From: JBOEGW01 sp050633625
GTDB lineage: Bacteria; Pseudomonadota; Alphaproteobacteria; Rhodobacterales; Rhodobacteraceae
DNA: 64,000 nt
NCBI GenBank assembly: GCA_050633625.1
Contig: JBOEGW010000011.1
Location: forward strand, 468,424 to 532,423
Direction of reading: 5' to 3'
This document shows, in pieces, positions 53,301 through 62,233 of this stretch. The translations under genes were made by a program, and so were the position numbers. Every line of letters begins with the position of its first letter. Positions within the stretch are counted from its first letter, which is position 1. Under the pieces are notes generated by a model. That model was not told the origin of the DNA, ran no database searches, and saw nothing but the letters and a program-made list of their open reading frames with translations.

Positions 53301-53720
53301 ATGGAGTTTGGCGGTGCAAAGCTGATATGTTTGATTGGCGGTAAGGTCTTGACGATCTTGCGCGACGATCTTCCTGACATTTTGTATCCGGGGCTTTGGG
53401 ATTTTCCTGGCGGCGGACGTGAAGGGAAAGAAACACCGGAAGCATGTGTGTTGCGGGAGTTGCGCGAAGAAACACATTTGGTTCTGCCAGAAAACGCTCT
53501 GGGTTGGCGCGCCCGGTTTCCAAGCGCGGCCACGCCCGGATTGGACGGGGTGTGGTTTACTGCGGTCTTGGATCATGGCTTGGAGCGGCACATAACGCTG
53601 GGGTCCGAAGGGCAGGAGTTCGCCTTGATGGCCCCTCAAGAATGGCTTTCTCGGCCCGATACAGTTCCCCATTTTGGGGCGCGCCTTAAAGGTGGGCTGG
53701 CGCATTTAGGCTTGATGTGA
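53301..53720 (+). CDS. Nudix hydrolase
   Basis: A 139-residue protein with the Nudix box GGREGKETPEACVLRELREE in the correct spacing (G-x5-E-x7-RE-x2-EE); the late Gly of the consensus is His here (THL). The catalytic glutamates are present. The family hydrolyses nucleoside diphosphates linked to another group, for example oxidised dNTPs. It is divergent from dinB. Confidence 0.88.
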   Translation: MEFGGAKLICLIGGKVLTILRDDLPDILYPGLWDFPGGGREGKETPEACVLRELREETHLVLPENALGWRARFPSAATPGLDGVWFTAVLDHGLERHITLGSEGQEFALMAPQEWLSRPDTVPHFGARLKGGLAHLGLM

Positions 53721-53772
53721 TGGCGTGCAAGACCCATATAATCCGGTATCAAAACAATTTTAGGACAGGGAT

Positions 53773-54666
53773 ATGAACCCGGAAGACATTTTTTCACAGT
53801 TTATTGGCGCAAATATCGTTTTGCTGCTGATCGCAATTTTCATCATTGTTTCCATCTTCCTTGGTGTGCGGATTGTGCCGCAGTCCGAGAAATACGTTGT
53901 CGAGCGTTTTGGCCGTCTGCAATCCGTGCTTGGACCGGGGATCAACTTCATTATCCCGTTCTTGGACCGGGTGGCGCATAAAGTGTCCATTCTGGAGCGC
54001 CAATTGCCGACAAATTCGCAAGACGCAATCACCAAAGACAACGTGTTGGTGCAGGTGGATACAAGCGTATTTTACCGAATCCTTGAGCCTGAAAAAACAG
54101 TATATCGGATCCGCGATGTAGACGGCGCTATTGCGACCACAGTTGCAGGGATCGTGCGCTCGGAAATCGGTTTGATGGATCTAGACGAAGTGCAATCAAA
54201 TCGGCAGCAAGTGATTTCGCGGATCAAAGCACAAGTCGAAGATGCGGTGGATAGTTGGGGGATTGAAGTCACCCGCGCCGAAATTCTAGACGTGAATTTG
54301 GATCAGGCAACACGCGACGCGATGCTTCAACAGCTCAATGCTGAGCGTGCGCGCCGTGCACAGGTCACAGAGGCTGAAGGCAGCAAGCGCGCGGTTGAGT
54401 TGAACGCGGATGCCGAGCTTTACGCCGCCGAACAGATCGCAAAAGCGCGCCGAATTCAGGCGGATGCGGAGGCCTATGCGACGGAGGTTGTCGCAGAAGC
54501 GATTGCGAAGAACGGGCTTGAAGCGGCGCAATATCAAGTTGCGTTGAAGCAAGTTGAGGCGATTGCCAAAGTGTCGTCGGGGCAGGGCAAACAGACGGTT
54601 ATCTTGCCGGCCAGCGCGCTCGAAGCCTTTGGCGATGCCTTTAACATGTTGAAAGGGAAATCGTGA
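53773..54666 (+). CDS. SPFH/Band-7 (stomatin-like) membrane protein
   Basis: A 297-residue protein with one N-terminal membrane helix (about 14-33) then the SPFH domain: VRIVPQSEKYVVERFGRLQS, LGPGINFIIPFLDRVAHKVS, RSEIGLMDLDEVQSNRQQV. A long Ala/Glu-rich coiled coil (about 175-255) and VILPASALEAFGDAFNML end it. Such proteins oligomerise in membrane microdomains and scaffold proteases. The NfeD gene overlaps its stop, the standard partner. Confidence 0.94.
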   Translation: MNPEDIFSQFIGANIVLLLIAIFIIVSIFLGVRIVPQSEKYVVERFGRLQSVLGPGINFIIPFLDRVAHKVSILERQLPTNSQDAITKDNVLVQVDTSVFYRILEPEKTVYRIRDVDGAIATTVAGIVRSEIGLMDLDEVQSNRQQVISRIKAQVEDAVDSWGIEVTRAEILDVNLDQATRDAMLQQLNAERARRAQVTEAEGSKRAVELNADAELYAAEQIAKARRIQADAEAYATEVVAEAIAKNGLEAAQYQVALKQVEAIAKVSSGQGKQTVILPASALEAFGDAFNMLKGKS

Positions 54667-54935
54667 TGCTTTGGGAAATCTGGTGGGTTTGGGTCGCCGC
54701 GGCGTTTGCCTTGGCCATTCTGGAAGTTCTCATCCCGGCCTTCTTTTTTGTAGGGTTCGCTTTTGGCGCCTTGATTGTCGGGTTGTTGATGGCGGTTGGC
54801 GTGTCTCTCACTTTGCCTTGGGCGCTCGTGATATTCGCTGTCACAAGTGTTCTGTCGTGGTTGGCGGCGCGTAAAGTGATGGGAGAACGCATGGGTCAGA
54901 AGAAAGAGTTCAACCACGACATCAACGAAGACTAA
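54666..54935 (+). CDS. NfeD-family short membrane protein
   Basis: An 89-residue protein with two to three hydrophobic segments (WWVWVAAAFALAILEVLIPA; FFFVGFAFGALIVGLL; ALVIFAVTSVLSWL) and a short charged tail. It is the short NfeD form without the C-terminal OB domain. Short NfeD proteins pair with SPFH proteins. The ATG at 54666 reuses the last base of the upstream stop; a GTG at 54663 is also possible. Confidence 0.88.
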   Translation: MLWEIWWVWVAAAFALAILEVLIPAFFFVGFAFGALIVGLLMAVGVSLTLPWALVIFAVTSVLSWLAARKVMGERMGQKKEFNHDINED

Positions 54936-54957
54936 TCGCTGTAAATTTGACAACAAT

Positions 54958-54989
54958 GGCCGGGGCGCAGCGATGTGTCTCGGCCTTTT
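54958..54989 (+). terminator. Terminator of the SPFH/NfeD pair
   Basis: GGCCGGG (54958-54964) pairs with CTCGGCC (54979-54985), one G-T pair, and is followed by TTTT. Confidence 0.7.
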
Positions 54990-55005
54990 GCGTTTTGATG
55001 CGCTG

Positions 55006-55707
55006 TTAAGGCAGTTCCGAAAGGATCGCCTGAGCGGCAAGGCGCGGATCGGGCGCGCGGGTGATGGGCCGCCCAACCACAATATGATCGGCTCCGTCTT
55101 GTATGGCTTGACCGGGTGTCGCTACGCGTTTTTGGTCGCCCAGTTCGGCGCCGGCAGGCCGCACACCGGGGGTCACGATCAGCTTGCCTTTGGCCTCTGG
55201 CAAAGCGCGGATCATGGCGGCTTCCCGTGGTGAGGAAATCACCCCATCTGCCCCGGCTTCCAGCGCGCGGCGCGCGCGTTCCACGACCAGACCCTGAACG
55301 TCACCGGGCTGCATCAAGGCGGCGTCTAAGTCGGCGCGCTCCAAGGAGGTCAAAATCGTGACCGCAAGGATTTTAAGGTCCGACTCTCCTTTGCCCTCAG
55401 AAGCAGCGCGCACGACATGCGGGTCGCCGTGCACTGTCAGAAAGTCCAGCCCGTAATCTTTGAGACCTCGCACGGCACCTTCAATCGTATTGCCGATGTC
55501 GAATAACTTCATGTCGAGGAAAATGCGTTTGTCATATTCGTCGATCAATTCGCGCGCGAGCGCCAGCCCGCCGCCCATCAGCATCTCCAGCCCGATTTTG
55601 TAAAACCCGACCGAGTCGCCCATTTTCTGTGCCCACTCAAGCCCAATCAGCGGGTTTGGTGCATCAAGTGCAACGATCAAACGGTCGTCGGGTGTGGGGC
55701 GGGTCAT
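55006..55707 (-). CDS. pyrF: Orotidine 5'-phosphate decarboxylase
   Basis: Last step of UMP synthesis, 233 residues. The catalytic D-x-K-x2-D array is D65, K67, D70 in FLDMKLFDIGNT. LIVALDAPNP at the start and GVRPAGAELGDQKRVATPGQ near the end are typical. GRPITRAPDPRLAAQAIL closes the barrel. It faces the SPFH/NfeD terminator. Confidence 0.97.
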   Translation of the reverse strand: MTRPTPDDRLIVALDAPNPLIGLEWAQKMGDSVGFYKIGLEMLMGGGLALARELIDEYDKRIFLDMKLFDIGNTIEGAVRGLKDYGLDFLTVHGDPHVVRAASEGKGESDLKILAVTILTSLERADLDAALMQPGDVQGLVVERARRALEAGADGVISSPREAAMIRALPEAKGKLIVTPGVRPAGAELGDQKRVATPGQAIQDGADHIVVGRPITRAPDPRLAAQAILSELP

Positions 55708-55760
55708 GGCGGCATCCTTTTCACTGAATGCTGCCCTTTTGCGCCGGGTCTTTTGTTAGG

Positions 55761-56066
55761 TCAAGCCGCGCCCGCGCCATACTGTGACGAAGCAGGCGTA
55801 ACGGCTGTGGAAATATCCACCTCAATGTTGCGTTCTCCCCGCCGAAAACCGGGCATTTGTCGCGCTTGCGTTAAGGCGTGCGACACCAAATCGTAGGTGA
55901 TCAGTGACGACGGACAATCCTGTTCGCGAAATGAGCGGCAGATATAGTTCACCCGCATCGGCTTTTCGGTGCCTTGTGGAATCATCAGCATGGAAACAGA
56001 TCCACGGTAACACGCATCGCGCGCATCCCAGTCCAGATCACGTATGTCGATATTTGTTACTCTCAT
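55761..56066 (-). CDS. Conserved-looking small protein of unknown function
   Basis: A 101-residue soluble protein I cannot assign. It has VTNIDIRDLDWDARDACYRG, then VNYICRSFREQDCPSSLITY, with three cysteines, and a helical segment ALTQARQMPGFRRGE. No signal peptide or membrane segment is seen. Base use is like its neighbours. It is divergent from clpB and could share the control region. Confidence 0.7.
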   Translation of the reverse strand: MRVTNIDIRDLDWDARDACYRGSVSMLMIPQGTEKPMRVNYICRSFREQDCPSSLITYDLVSHALTQARQMPGFRRGERNIEVDISTAVTPASSQYGAGAA

Positions 56067-56178
56067 TTCCGAATCCTTCAGTCATTCACGTCCCGACTTT
56101 CGTGCAAACTCCTGAATATTCCCTTCATGATTGGTAACTGAGAGGTAAACGAAACCGCCAAATTCACGCGCCATTCCC

Positions 56179-56207
56179 CTTGTCAGCTCATGGCGGCTTA
56201 CCCATAT
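56179..56207 (+). promoter_or_regulatory. Heat-shock (RpoH-type) promoter of clpB
   Basis: CTTGTCA (56179-56185) and ACCCATAT (56200-56207) are 14 bases apart, a close match to the sigma-32 consensus CTTGAAA-N13-15-CCCCATNT. It lies about 75 bases before the clpB start, the expected place for a chaperone gene. Confidence 0.65.
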
Positions 56208-56284
56208 CTTGATCAAGGCCCTGTTCCGGGTGTGCCGCCGAGCGGGCACCCATCATTCTGGGGCGCTTTAAGAAGGAGAACGAT

Positions 56285-58903
56285 ATGAACTTAGACAAGT
56301 TCACCGAGCGGTCGCGCGGCTTTATTCAGGCTGCCCAGACTATCGCAATGCGCGAAAACCACCAACGTCTCGCGCCAGAGCACCTACTCAAGGCCTTAAT
56401 GGACGACGAAGAAGGGATGGCGTCTGGCCTGATCCGCAAAGCGGGGGGCGAGCCAAAACGCGTGGCCGAAGCGGTTGATATAGCTGTTGCGAAAATGACC
56501 AAAGTGACAGGGGACGCCGGGCAGGTGTACCTTGATAACGCCACAGGCAAAGTGCTCGATGAGGCGGAGAAGCTTGCTAAAAAAGCAGGGGATAGCTTTG
56601 TGCCTGTGGAGCGGCTCTTGACCGCGCTGAGCTTGGTGAAATCCAAGGCCAAAGACGCGCTGGAAGCAGGCGCCGTCACGGCTCAATCCCTGAACGCGGC
56701 GATCAATGATGTGCGCAAAGGGCGCACAGCAGACAGCGCGAGCGCCGAAGACACCTATGAGGCGTTGAGCAAGTTCGCGCATGACCTCACCGAGGCTGCC
56801 GAAGAAGGTAAAATTGATCCCATTATTGGTCGTGACGAGGAAATCCGGCGCACCATGCAAGTGCTGAGCCGCCGCACCAAGAATAACCCTGTCCTGATCG
56901 GGGAGCCGGGGGTTGGGAAAACTGCAATTGCCGAAGGGCTTGCATTGCGCATCATCAATGGAGATGTGCCTGAAAGCCTCAAAAACAAAAAGCTCTTGGC
57001 GCTGGATATGGGCGCGCTGATTGCTGGCGCGAAATACCGCGGAGAATTTGAGGAACGGCTGAAATCGGTGCTCAATGAGGTGACCGAGGCCGCGGGCGAA
57101 ATCATTTTGTTCATTGACGAAATGCATACCCTCGTTGGGGCGGGCAAATCGGACGGCGCGATGGATGCGGCGAACCTGATCAAGCCAGCCTTGGCGCGGG
57201 GCGAGTTGCACTGTGTTGGTGCGACGACGCTGGATGAGTACCGCAAGTATGTCGAGAAAGATGCAGCTCTTGCGCGCCGGTTCCAGCCAGTCATGGTGCA
57301 AGAACCTACAGTTGAGGACACTGTGTCAATCTTGCGCGGCATCAAGGAAAAATACGAACTCCACCATGGCGTGAGGATTTCTGATAGTGCGCTGGTGGCG
57401 GCTGCGACCTTGAGCCATCGCTACATCACAGATCGGTTCCTCCCTGACAAAGCGATTGACCTCGTTGATGAGGCAGCCAGCCGTTTGCGCATGGAAGTGG
57501 ACAGCAAACCCGAGGAGCTGGACGCGTTGGATCGTCAGATCTTGCAAATGCAAATCGAGGCGGAAGCCCTGCGCGCGGAGGACGATAAAGCGTCTAAGGA
57601 CCGTCTTGCGAAGCTTGAGGAAGAACTGGCTGGACTACAGGAAAAATCCGATGCGATGACGGCCAAATGGCAGGCTGAGCGGGATAAGCTGGAAGGTGCG
57701 CGCGGGATCAAAGAATCCTTGGATCGGGCGCGTGCTGAATTGGATCAGGCGAAACGCGAAGGCAATTTGGCGAAAGCCGGTGAGCTGTCTTATGGGGTGA
57801 TTCCTGAGCTTGAAAAACAGCTTGTCGAAGCCGAAGCGCAAGATGAAAGCGACGTGATGGTCGAGGAAGCTGTGCGCCCAGAACAAATTGCGCAGGTTGT
57901 CGAACGCTGGACCGGAATTCCGACGTCCAAGATGCTGGAAGGCGAGCGCGACAAGCTCCTGCGTATGGAAGATGGGTTGCACAAACGGGTGATTGGCCAA
58001 GAGCCTGCTGTGCGCGCTGTCGCAAATGCCGTGCGCCGGGCGCGCGCTGGGCTGAATGACGAGAACCGTCCGCTGGGCAGCTTCCTCTTTCTTGGGCCAA
58101 CGGGTGTCGGGAAAACTGAGCTGACCAAAGCGGTGGCCGAGTTTCTGTTTGACGATGACAGCGCGATGGTGCGCATTGATATGTCGGAGTTCATGGAGAA
58201 ACACGCGGTGTCCCGGCTGATCGGCGCGCCTCCCGGCTATGTCGGCTATGATGAAGGTGGCGTTCTGACTGAAGCTGTGCGTCGGCGCCCCTATCAGGTT
58301 GTTCTGTTTGACGAAGTCGAAAAGGCCCACCCTGATGTCTTCAACGTCCTGTTGCAGGTGTTGGATGACGGGGTGTTGACCGATGGGCAAGGGCGCACTG
58401 TCGATTTCAAACAGACCTTGATTATCCTGACGTCAAATCTTGGGGCGCAAGCGTTGAGCCAACTGCCAGATGACGCGGATGCCAGCAGCGCCAAACGGGA
58501 TGTTATGGACGCTGTCCGGGCGCATTTCCGGCCTGAGTTCCTCAATCGGTTGGATGAGACGATCATCTTTGATCGTCTGAACCGCGCCGACATGGATGGT
58601 ATCGTGGATATCCAGCTTGGGTCGCTCGCCAAACGGCTTGCGAAACGCGGCATAACCTTGACGTTGGATACGGCGGCGAAGACATGGCTTGCGGATGAGG
58701 GATATGATCCGGTGTTCGGCGCACGCCCCCTCAAGCGGGTAATTCAACGCGCGTTGCAAGATCCGCTCGCGGAAATGCTCTTGTCTGGGGATGTATTGGA
58801 CGGGGCACAAATCCCGGTCAGTGCAGGCGCTGAGGGGCTGATAATCGGGGAGCGGGTTGGAAATACCAATAAGCCAAAACCCGATGATGCCGTTGTGCAC
58901 TAA
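56285..58903 (+). CDS. clpB: ClpB disaggregase
   Basis: An 872-residue AAA+ chaperone that extracts proteins from aggregates with DnaK. It has the N-domain (KFTERSRGFIQAAQTIAMRE), the first AAA+ module with Walker A GEPGVGKT (206-213), the M-domain coiled coil (about 400-525), and the second module with Walker A GPTGVGKT (604-611). There is no ClpP-docking IGF loop visible, as expected for ClpB. AGAAGGAGAACGAT precedes the ATG. Confidence 0.98.
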   Translation: MNLDKFTERSRGFIQAAQTIAMRENHQRLAPEHLLKALMDDEEGMASGLIRKAGGEPKRVAEAVDIAVAKMTKVTGDAGQVYLDNATGKVLDEAEKLAKKAGDSFVPVERLLTALSLVKSKAKDALEAGAVTAQSLNAAINDVRKGRTADSASAEDTYEALSKFAHDLTEAAEEGKIDPIIGRDEEIRRTMQVLSRRTKNNPVLIGEPGVGKTAIAEGLALRIINGDVPESLKNKKLLALDMGALIAGAKYRGEFEERLKSVLNEVTEAAGEIILFIDEMHTLVGAGKSDGAMDAANLIKPALARGELHCVGATTLDEYRKYVEKDAALARRFQPVMVQEPTVEDTVSILRGIKEKYELHHGVRISDSALVAAATLSHRYITDRFLPDKAIDLVDEAASRLRMEVDSKPEELDALDRQILQMQIEAEALRAEDDKASKDRLAKLEEELAGLQEKSDAMTAKWQAERDKLEGARGIKESLDRARAELDQAKREGNLAKAGELSYGVIPELEKQLVEAEAQDESDVMVEEAVRPEQIAQVVERWTGIPTSKMLEGERDKLLRMEDGLHKRVIGQEPAVRAVANAVRRARAGLNDENRPLGSFLFLGPTGVGKTELTKAVAEFLFDDDSAMVRIDMSEFMEKHAVSRLIGAPPGYVGYDEGGVLTEAVRRRPYQVVLFDEVEKAHPDVFNVLLQVLDDGVLTDGQGRTVDFKQTLIILTSNLGAQALSQLPDDADASSAKRDVMDAVRAHFRPEFLNRLDETIIFDRLNRADMDGIVDIQLGSLAKRLAKRGITLTLDTAAKTWLADEGYDPVFGARPLKRVIQRALQDPLAEMLLSGDVLDGAQIPVSAGAEGLIIGERVGNTNKPKPDDAVVH

Positions 58904-58954
58904 GGCCTGACATCCGGGCGCCTATATGCGGCTCAAAGGTTGCAACCAAAATCC

Positions 58955-58988
58955 AAGCCCCCGCCGGGAAAACTGGCGGGGGCTTTTT
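58955..58988 (+). terminator. Rho-independent terminator of clpB
   Basis: AAGCCCCCGCC (58955-58965) pairs perfectly with GGCGGGGGCTT (58975-58985) and runs into TTTTT. Confidence 0.92.
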
Positions 58989-59022
58989 GTCCGGCGCAAG
59001 GGGTTGTGCGCCGCACGGGAGC

Positions 59023-59262
59023 TTATTTTGCTGGCAGAACGCCCGCTTCGATCGCGGCGGCAACTTCAGCTTCGTCGAGCATGCCATCTCCGTTCACGTC
59101 AATCGCGGCGAATTGTTCTTCGTTCATGTCCGGCATCACCATGAGGATTTCGTCAAAGATCACATGGCCGTCGCCATTGGCGTCCAACCCTTCGGCCTGA
59201 GCAACGCCCGCAGTCAGGGTAAGGGCGCAAAAAGCGGGAAGTGCAAATTTCATGATTGTCAT
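59023..59262 (-). CDS. Small secreted EF-hand protein
   Basis: A 79-residue protein with a Sec signal (about 1-23, ending TAGVAQA). Two EF-hand loops follow: DANGDGHVIFDE (27-38) and DVNGDGMLDEAE (55-66), each with the D-x-N/D-G-D/x spacing and final Glu needed for calcium. The mature part is little more than one EF-hand pair, so a calcium-binding or sensing role outside the cytoplasm is likely. The ATG at 59262 has GGAGAAAAGAC just upstream; one at 59253 is also possible. Confidence 0.85.
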   Translation of the reverse strand: MTIMKFALPAFCALTLTAGVAQAEGLDANGDGHVIFDEILMVMPDMNEEQFAAIDVNGDGMLDEAEVAAAIEAGVLPAK

Positions 59263-59679
59263 GTCTTTTCTCCAATGTATGTGTCGCCGGATCGCCCGGC
59301 ATGACGGCATATTGACGAGGATTCATGCCCACAAAAGCGCAAAGCAAAAGGATGTTTTGAGTGGGCGCTCCCTTGCCATTTTGGGGCCTTTTGCAGTGCT
59401 AAACACCGCGCATCTCAGGCGGGTTTTTGCCGCTCAGCGAGGGCTGGCCGAAGGGGAGGCACTAAAGCGGCGGAGCGGCACCGATTGTTCAAAGCGCGCG
59501 GGGATTGGCTTGCAAAACCGTTCGCGCTGTTGAGTTGGGGCGTTGCTCTGGAGACTCATTAACCAAAGCTTTGGAATTTGGCTGTAGGAAAGGGCTTGTC
59601 CCAAAGCCTTGCGCAGTCCATTCTGCTTCCAAAAGGGGCGCTAGACCCCACAGAGGCAGACATTCATAGGCGGTGATAC
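59263..59679. other. Gene-free stretch between the EF-hand and FkbM genes
   Basis: These 417 bases separate two divergent genes and hold no open frame with coding character. Sequences such as GGGTTTTTGCC and several GC-rich inverted segments are present (for example around 59415-59480), but I see no recognised RNA, terminator or repeat. It must contain the two divergent promoters. A small RNA cannot be excluded. Confidence 0.4.
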
Positions 59680-60609
59680 ATGACCCCCAAGGTACAACGC
59701 ATTCTCAAACAGCTGGAATTTGGCCGGCCGTTCAAGCTTTCAGACGCGACTTTGATCCATACAAAGGTGCACGACCAGCGCGTGACTTTCGTGACAAACA
59801 TGGAACGCGATCCAATTCAGCGAAATCACCGGAATGGTCGATTTTATGAGCAACAAGAGCTTGATGAACTGCGAGCGATTTTCCCTGAGGGCGGCACATT
59901 TGTTGATATCGGCGCCAACGTCGGCAATCACTCGATTTATGCAGGTCTGTTTTTGAAAGCGGGCAAGGTTATCCCGTTTGAGCCAAATCCGCTGGCTTAT
60001 CGTGTTTTGGTGCACAATGTCTTGCTCAACGGGCTTGATGAGGTTGTGGACCTATCCAACCTCGGCGTTGGCGTTTCCGATCACGCGCAAGAAGGCTTCG
60101 CGATGGAAAAACGCGACCGCAACCTTGGCGGCGCGAAAATGATCGAAGGCAAGGGCGACCTTATGGTGTTCCCGGCGGATGATCTTCTGGAAGGCGAAGC
60201 CCCCGCGATGATCAAAATCGATGTTGAAGGCATGGAGATGCAGGCGCTCGGTGGTCTGGAAAAAACCATTACGGAGCATCGGCCTGTTCTGTTGGTCGAA
60301 GTAGACAATGAGAATGAAGAAGACTTCATGATCTGGGCGGAGGTCCATGATTATGAAGTCGCACAAACGATCCAGCGGTATCGGTTGAACAAGAACCACC
60401 TTCTGATGCCTCGCCAAGTTGCCAAGTCGGGGAAGCCGGGTGTGACGTTGAAAACGGGTACTACTGCAAGCAAGGGCAAGGGCGCGTCCTCCCAAGCGAC
60501 CAGTGGTGCTTCGAATTCCAGCAAATCGAAATCCGCCGGGTCAAAATCTACTGGGACAAAAACCGCGTCGAGCAAAGCGAAACTGAAAGTCGTCGAACCG
60601 GCGAAATAG
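59680..60609 (+). CDS. FkbM-family methyltransferase with low-complexity tail
   Basis: A 309-residue protein. The SAM motif TFVDIGANVGNHSIYAG is at 73-89, VIPFEPNPLAYRVL follows, and MIKIDVEGMEMQALGGLE is the FkbM signature. Residues about 246-309 are a Ser/Lys/Thr/Gly/Ala tail with no hydrophobic core, resembling histone-H1-like tails. FkbM enzymes methylate hydroxyls of sugars or small molecules; no glycan cluster is nearby, so the substrate is unknown. Confidence 0.87.
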   Translation: MTPKVQRILKQLEFGRPFKLSDATLIHTKVHDQRVTFVTNMERDPIQRNHRNGRFYEQQELDELRAIFPEGGTFVDIGANVGNHSIYAGLFLKAGKVIPFEPNPLAYRVLVHNVLLNGLDEVVDLSNLGVGVSDHAQEGFAMEKRDRNLGGAKMIEGKGDLMVFPADDLLEGEAPAMIKIDVEGMEMQALGGLEKTITEHRPVLLVEVDNENEEDFMIWAEVHDYEVAQTIQRYRLNKNHLLMPRQVAKSGKPGVTLKTGTTASKGKGASSQATSGASNSSKSKSAGSKSTGTKTASSKAKLKVVEPAK

Positions 60610-60660
60610 CCCGCGTGGCATGCAGCGCGGGGATTGAATAAAGGCAACACGGAGAGCGCT

Positions 60661-62160
60661 ATGGTCTTGTTCTTAGAAGTCTTGGCGCTTGTGCTCGTGT
60701 TTGCCGTTGGGTTTGTCGCCGCTCTCCTCGTCATATTTTTCGTGGTCGACCGCGTTCAAACGACCGATGCAGTTCGGCGCAATTATCCGGTTATTGGGCG
60801 GTTTCGAAAACTGTTCACCAAGCTCGGTGAGTTTTTCCGGCAATATTTCTTCGCGATGGACCGAGAGGAAATGCCTTTCAACCGGGCGCAACGTGATTGG
60901 ATTTACACGGCCGCTGACGGAAAAGGGAATACAGTTGCCTTTGGATCAACGCGGAACCTGTCGTTGCCGGGCACGACGATTTTCATGAACGCAGCTTTCC
61001 CGCCACTTGACGATCAGTTCACAACAACCGAACCCTTAGAAATCGGCCCGTACTGCCGCGCCCCATATGTAGCGAAGTCGATCTTCAATATCTCAGGCAT
61101 GTCCTATGGCGCGATTTCCAGACCAGCCGTTGAGGCGCTATCGCGTGGGGCGAAGGAAGCTGGCATTTGGTTGAACACCGGAGAAGGGGGGCTGTCACCG
61201 TTCCATTTGGAAGGTGGCGCGGACATCGTTTATCAAATCGGCACAGCGAAATACGGTATCCGTGACGAAAACGGCAATCTGGACGATAACAAACTGCGCG
61301 AGATTGCAGCCCACCCAGAGGTCAAGATGTTCGAAATCAAGCTCAGCCAGGGCGCAAAGCCGGGCAAGGGCGGGATTTTGCCGGCTGCAAAAATTACCGA
61401 GGAAATAGCGCGGATTCGTGGTTTGCGCCCCGGCGAAGACGGCGTGTCGCCCAATCGCCACCGTGAGGTTGATGATTTTGGAGACCTGTTGGACTTCATT
61501 GCGCATATCCGAAACGTCACCGGCAAGCCTGTTGGCTTCAAATTCGTGCTTGGGACATCGCGCCCTTGGGCGGCATTTTTTGATCTGATCCATGAGCGCG
61601 GAATTGAGAGCGCACCGGATTTCATTACGATTGATGGCGGCGAAGGTGGCACCGGGGCCGCGCCGATGCCTCTCATTGACCTCGTGGGGATGCCAATCAA
61701 AGAAGCGCTGATCCGCGTTGTGGATCTCCGAGATAAATATGGGCTACATGATCGCATCAGGATCATTTCGGGTGGGAAATTGGTAAACCCTTCAGATGTG
61801 GCCTGGGCGATCTGTGCGGGTGCAGATTTTGTGGTCTCGGCGCGAGGTTTCATGTTTTCGCTTGGCTGCATTCAGGCCCTTAAATGCAACAAAAACACTT
61901 GCCCCACCGGGATCACCACCCACGATCCTCATTTGCAAAAAGGGCTGGTTGTTGAGGACAAATACAAGAAGGTCGCCGCCTATGCTAAAGCCACTGTGAA
62001 AGAGCTTGAAACCATCGCACATTCCGTAGGTGTATTGGAGCCAAGGCAAATGCGCCGTCATCATGTGCGCATCGTGCAGGCCGATGGCACCTCAATTCCG
62101 CTGGACCGGATTGTGCCAAACTTCGACGCCAAAAGTTACAACGCCTCAACGCCTTTGTGA
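60661..62160 (+). CDS. Membrane-anchored FMN-dependent glutamate-synthase-like protein
   Basis: A 499-residue flavoprotein related to the synthase domain of GltB. It begins with one membrane helix (about 3-23), then an approximately 60-residue linker. The barrel has SIFNISGMSYGAISRPAVEA, KPGKGGILPAAKIT and ITIDGGEGGTGAAP (FMN binding). Cys403, Cys409 and Cys414 (GCIQALKCNKNTC) match the [3Fe-4S] ligands of glutamate synthase. No amidotransferase domain is present. The true reaction of these stand-alone proteins is not settled. GGAG lies upstream of the ATG at 60661. Confidence 0.88.
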   Translation: MVLFLEVLALVLVFAVGFVAALLVIFFVVDRVQTTDAVRRNYPVIGRFRKLFTKLGEFFRQYFFAMDREEMPFNRAQRDWIYTAADGKGNTVAFGSTRNLSLPGTTIFMNAAFPPLDDQFTTTEPLEIGPYCRAPYVAKSIFNISGMSYGAISRPAVEALSRGAKEAGIWLNTGEGGLSPFHLEGGADIVYQIGTAKYGIRDENGNLDDNKLREIAAHPEVKMFEIKLSQGAKPGKGGILPAAKITEEIARIRGLRPGEDGVSPNRHREVDDFGDLLDFIAHIRNVTGKPVGFKFVLGTSRPWAAFFDLIHERGIESAPDFITIDGGEGGTGAAPMPLIDLVGMPIKEALIRVVDLRDKYGLHDRIRIISGGKLVNPSDVAWAICAGADFVVSARGFMFSLGCIQALKCNKNTCPTGITTHDPHLQKGLVVEDKYKKVAAYAKATVKELETIAHSVGVLEPRQMRRHHVRIVQADGTSIPLDRIVPNFDAKSYNASTPL

Positions 62161-62233
62161 GATGAGTTTAATATCGACAAGACGCCGTGGCAGATAGGGT
62201 GAGGCCAACGCAATACGCTTCAAGAGGAATCCC

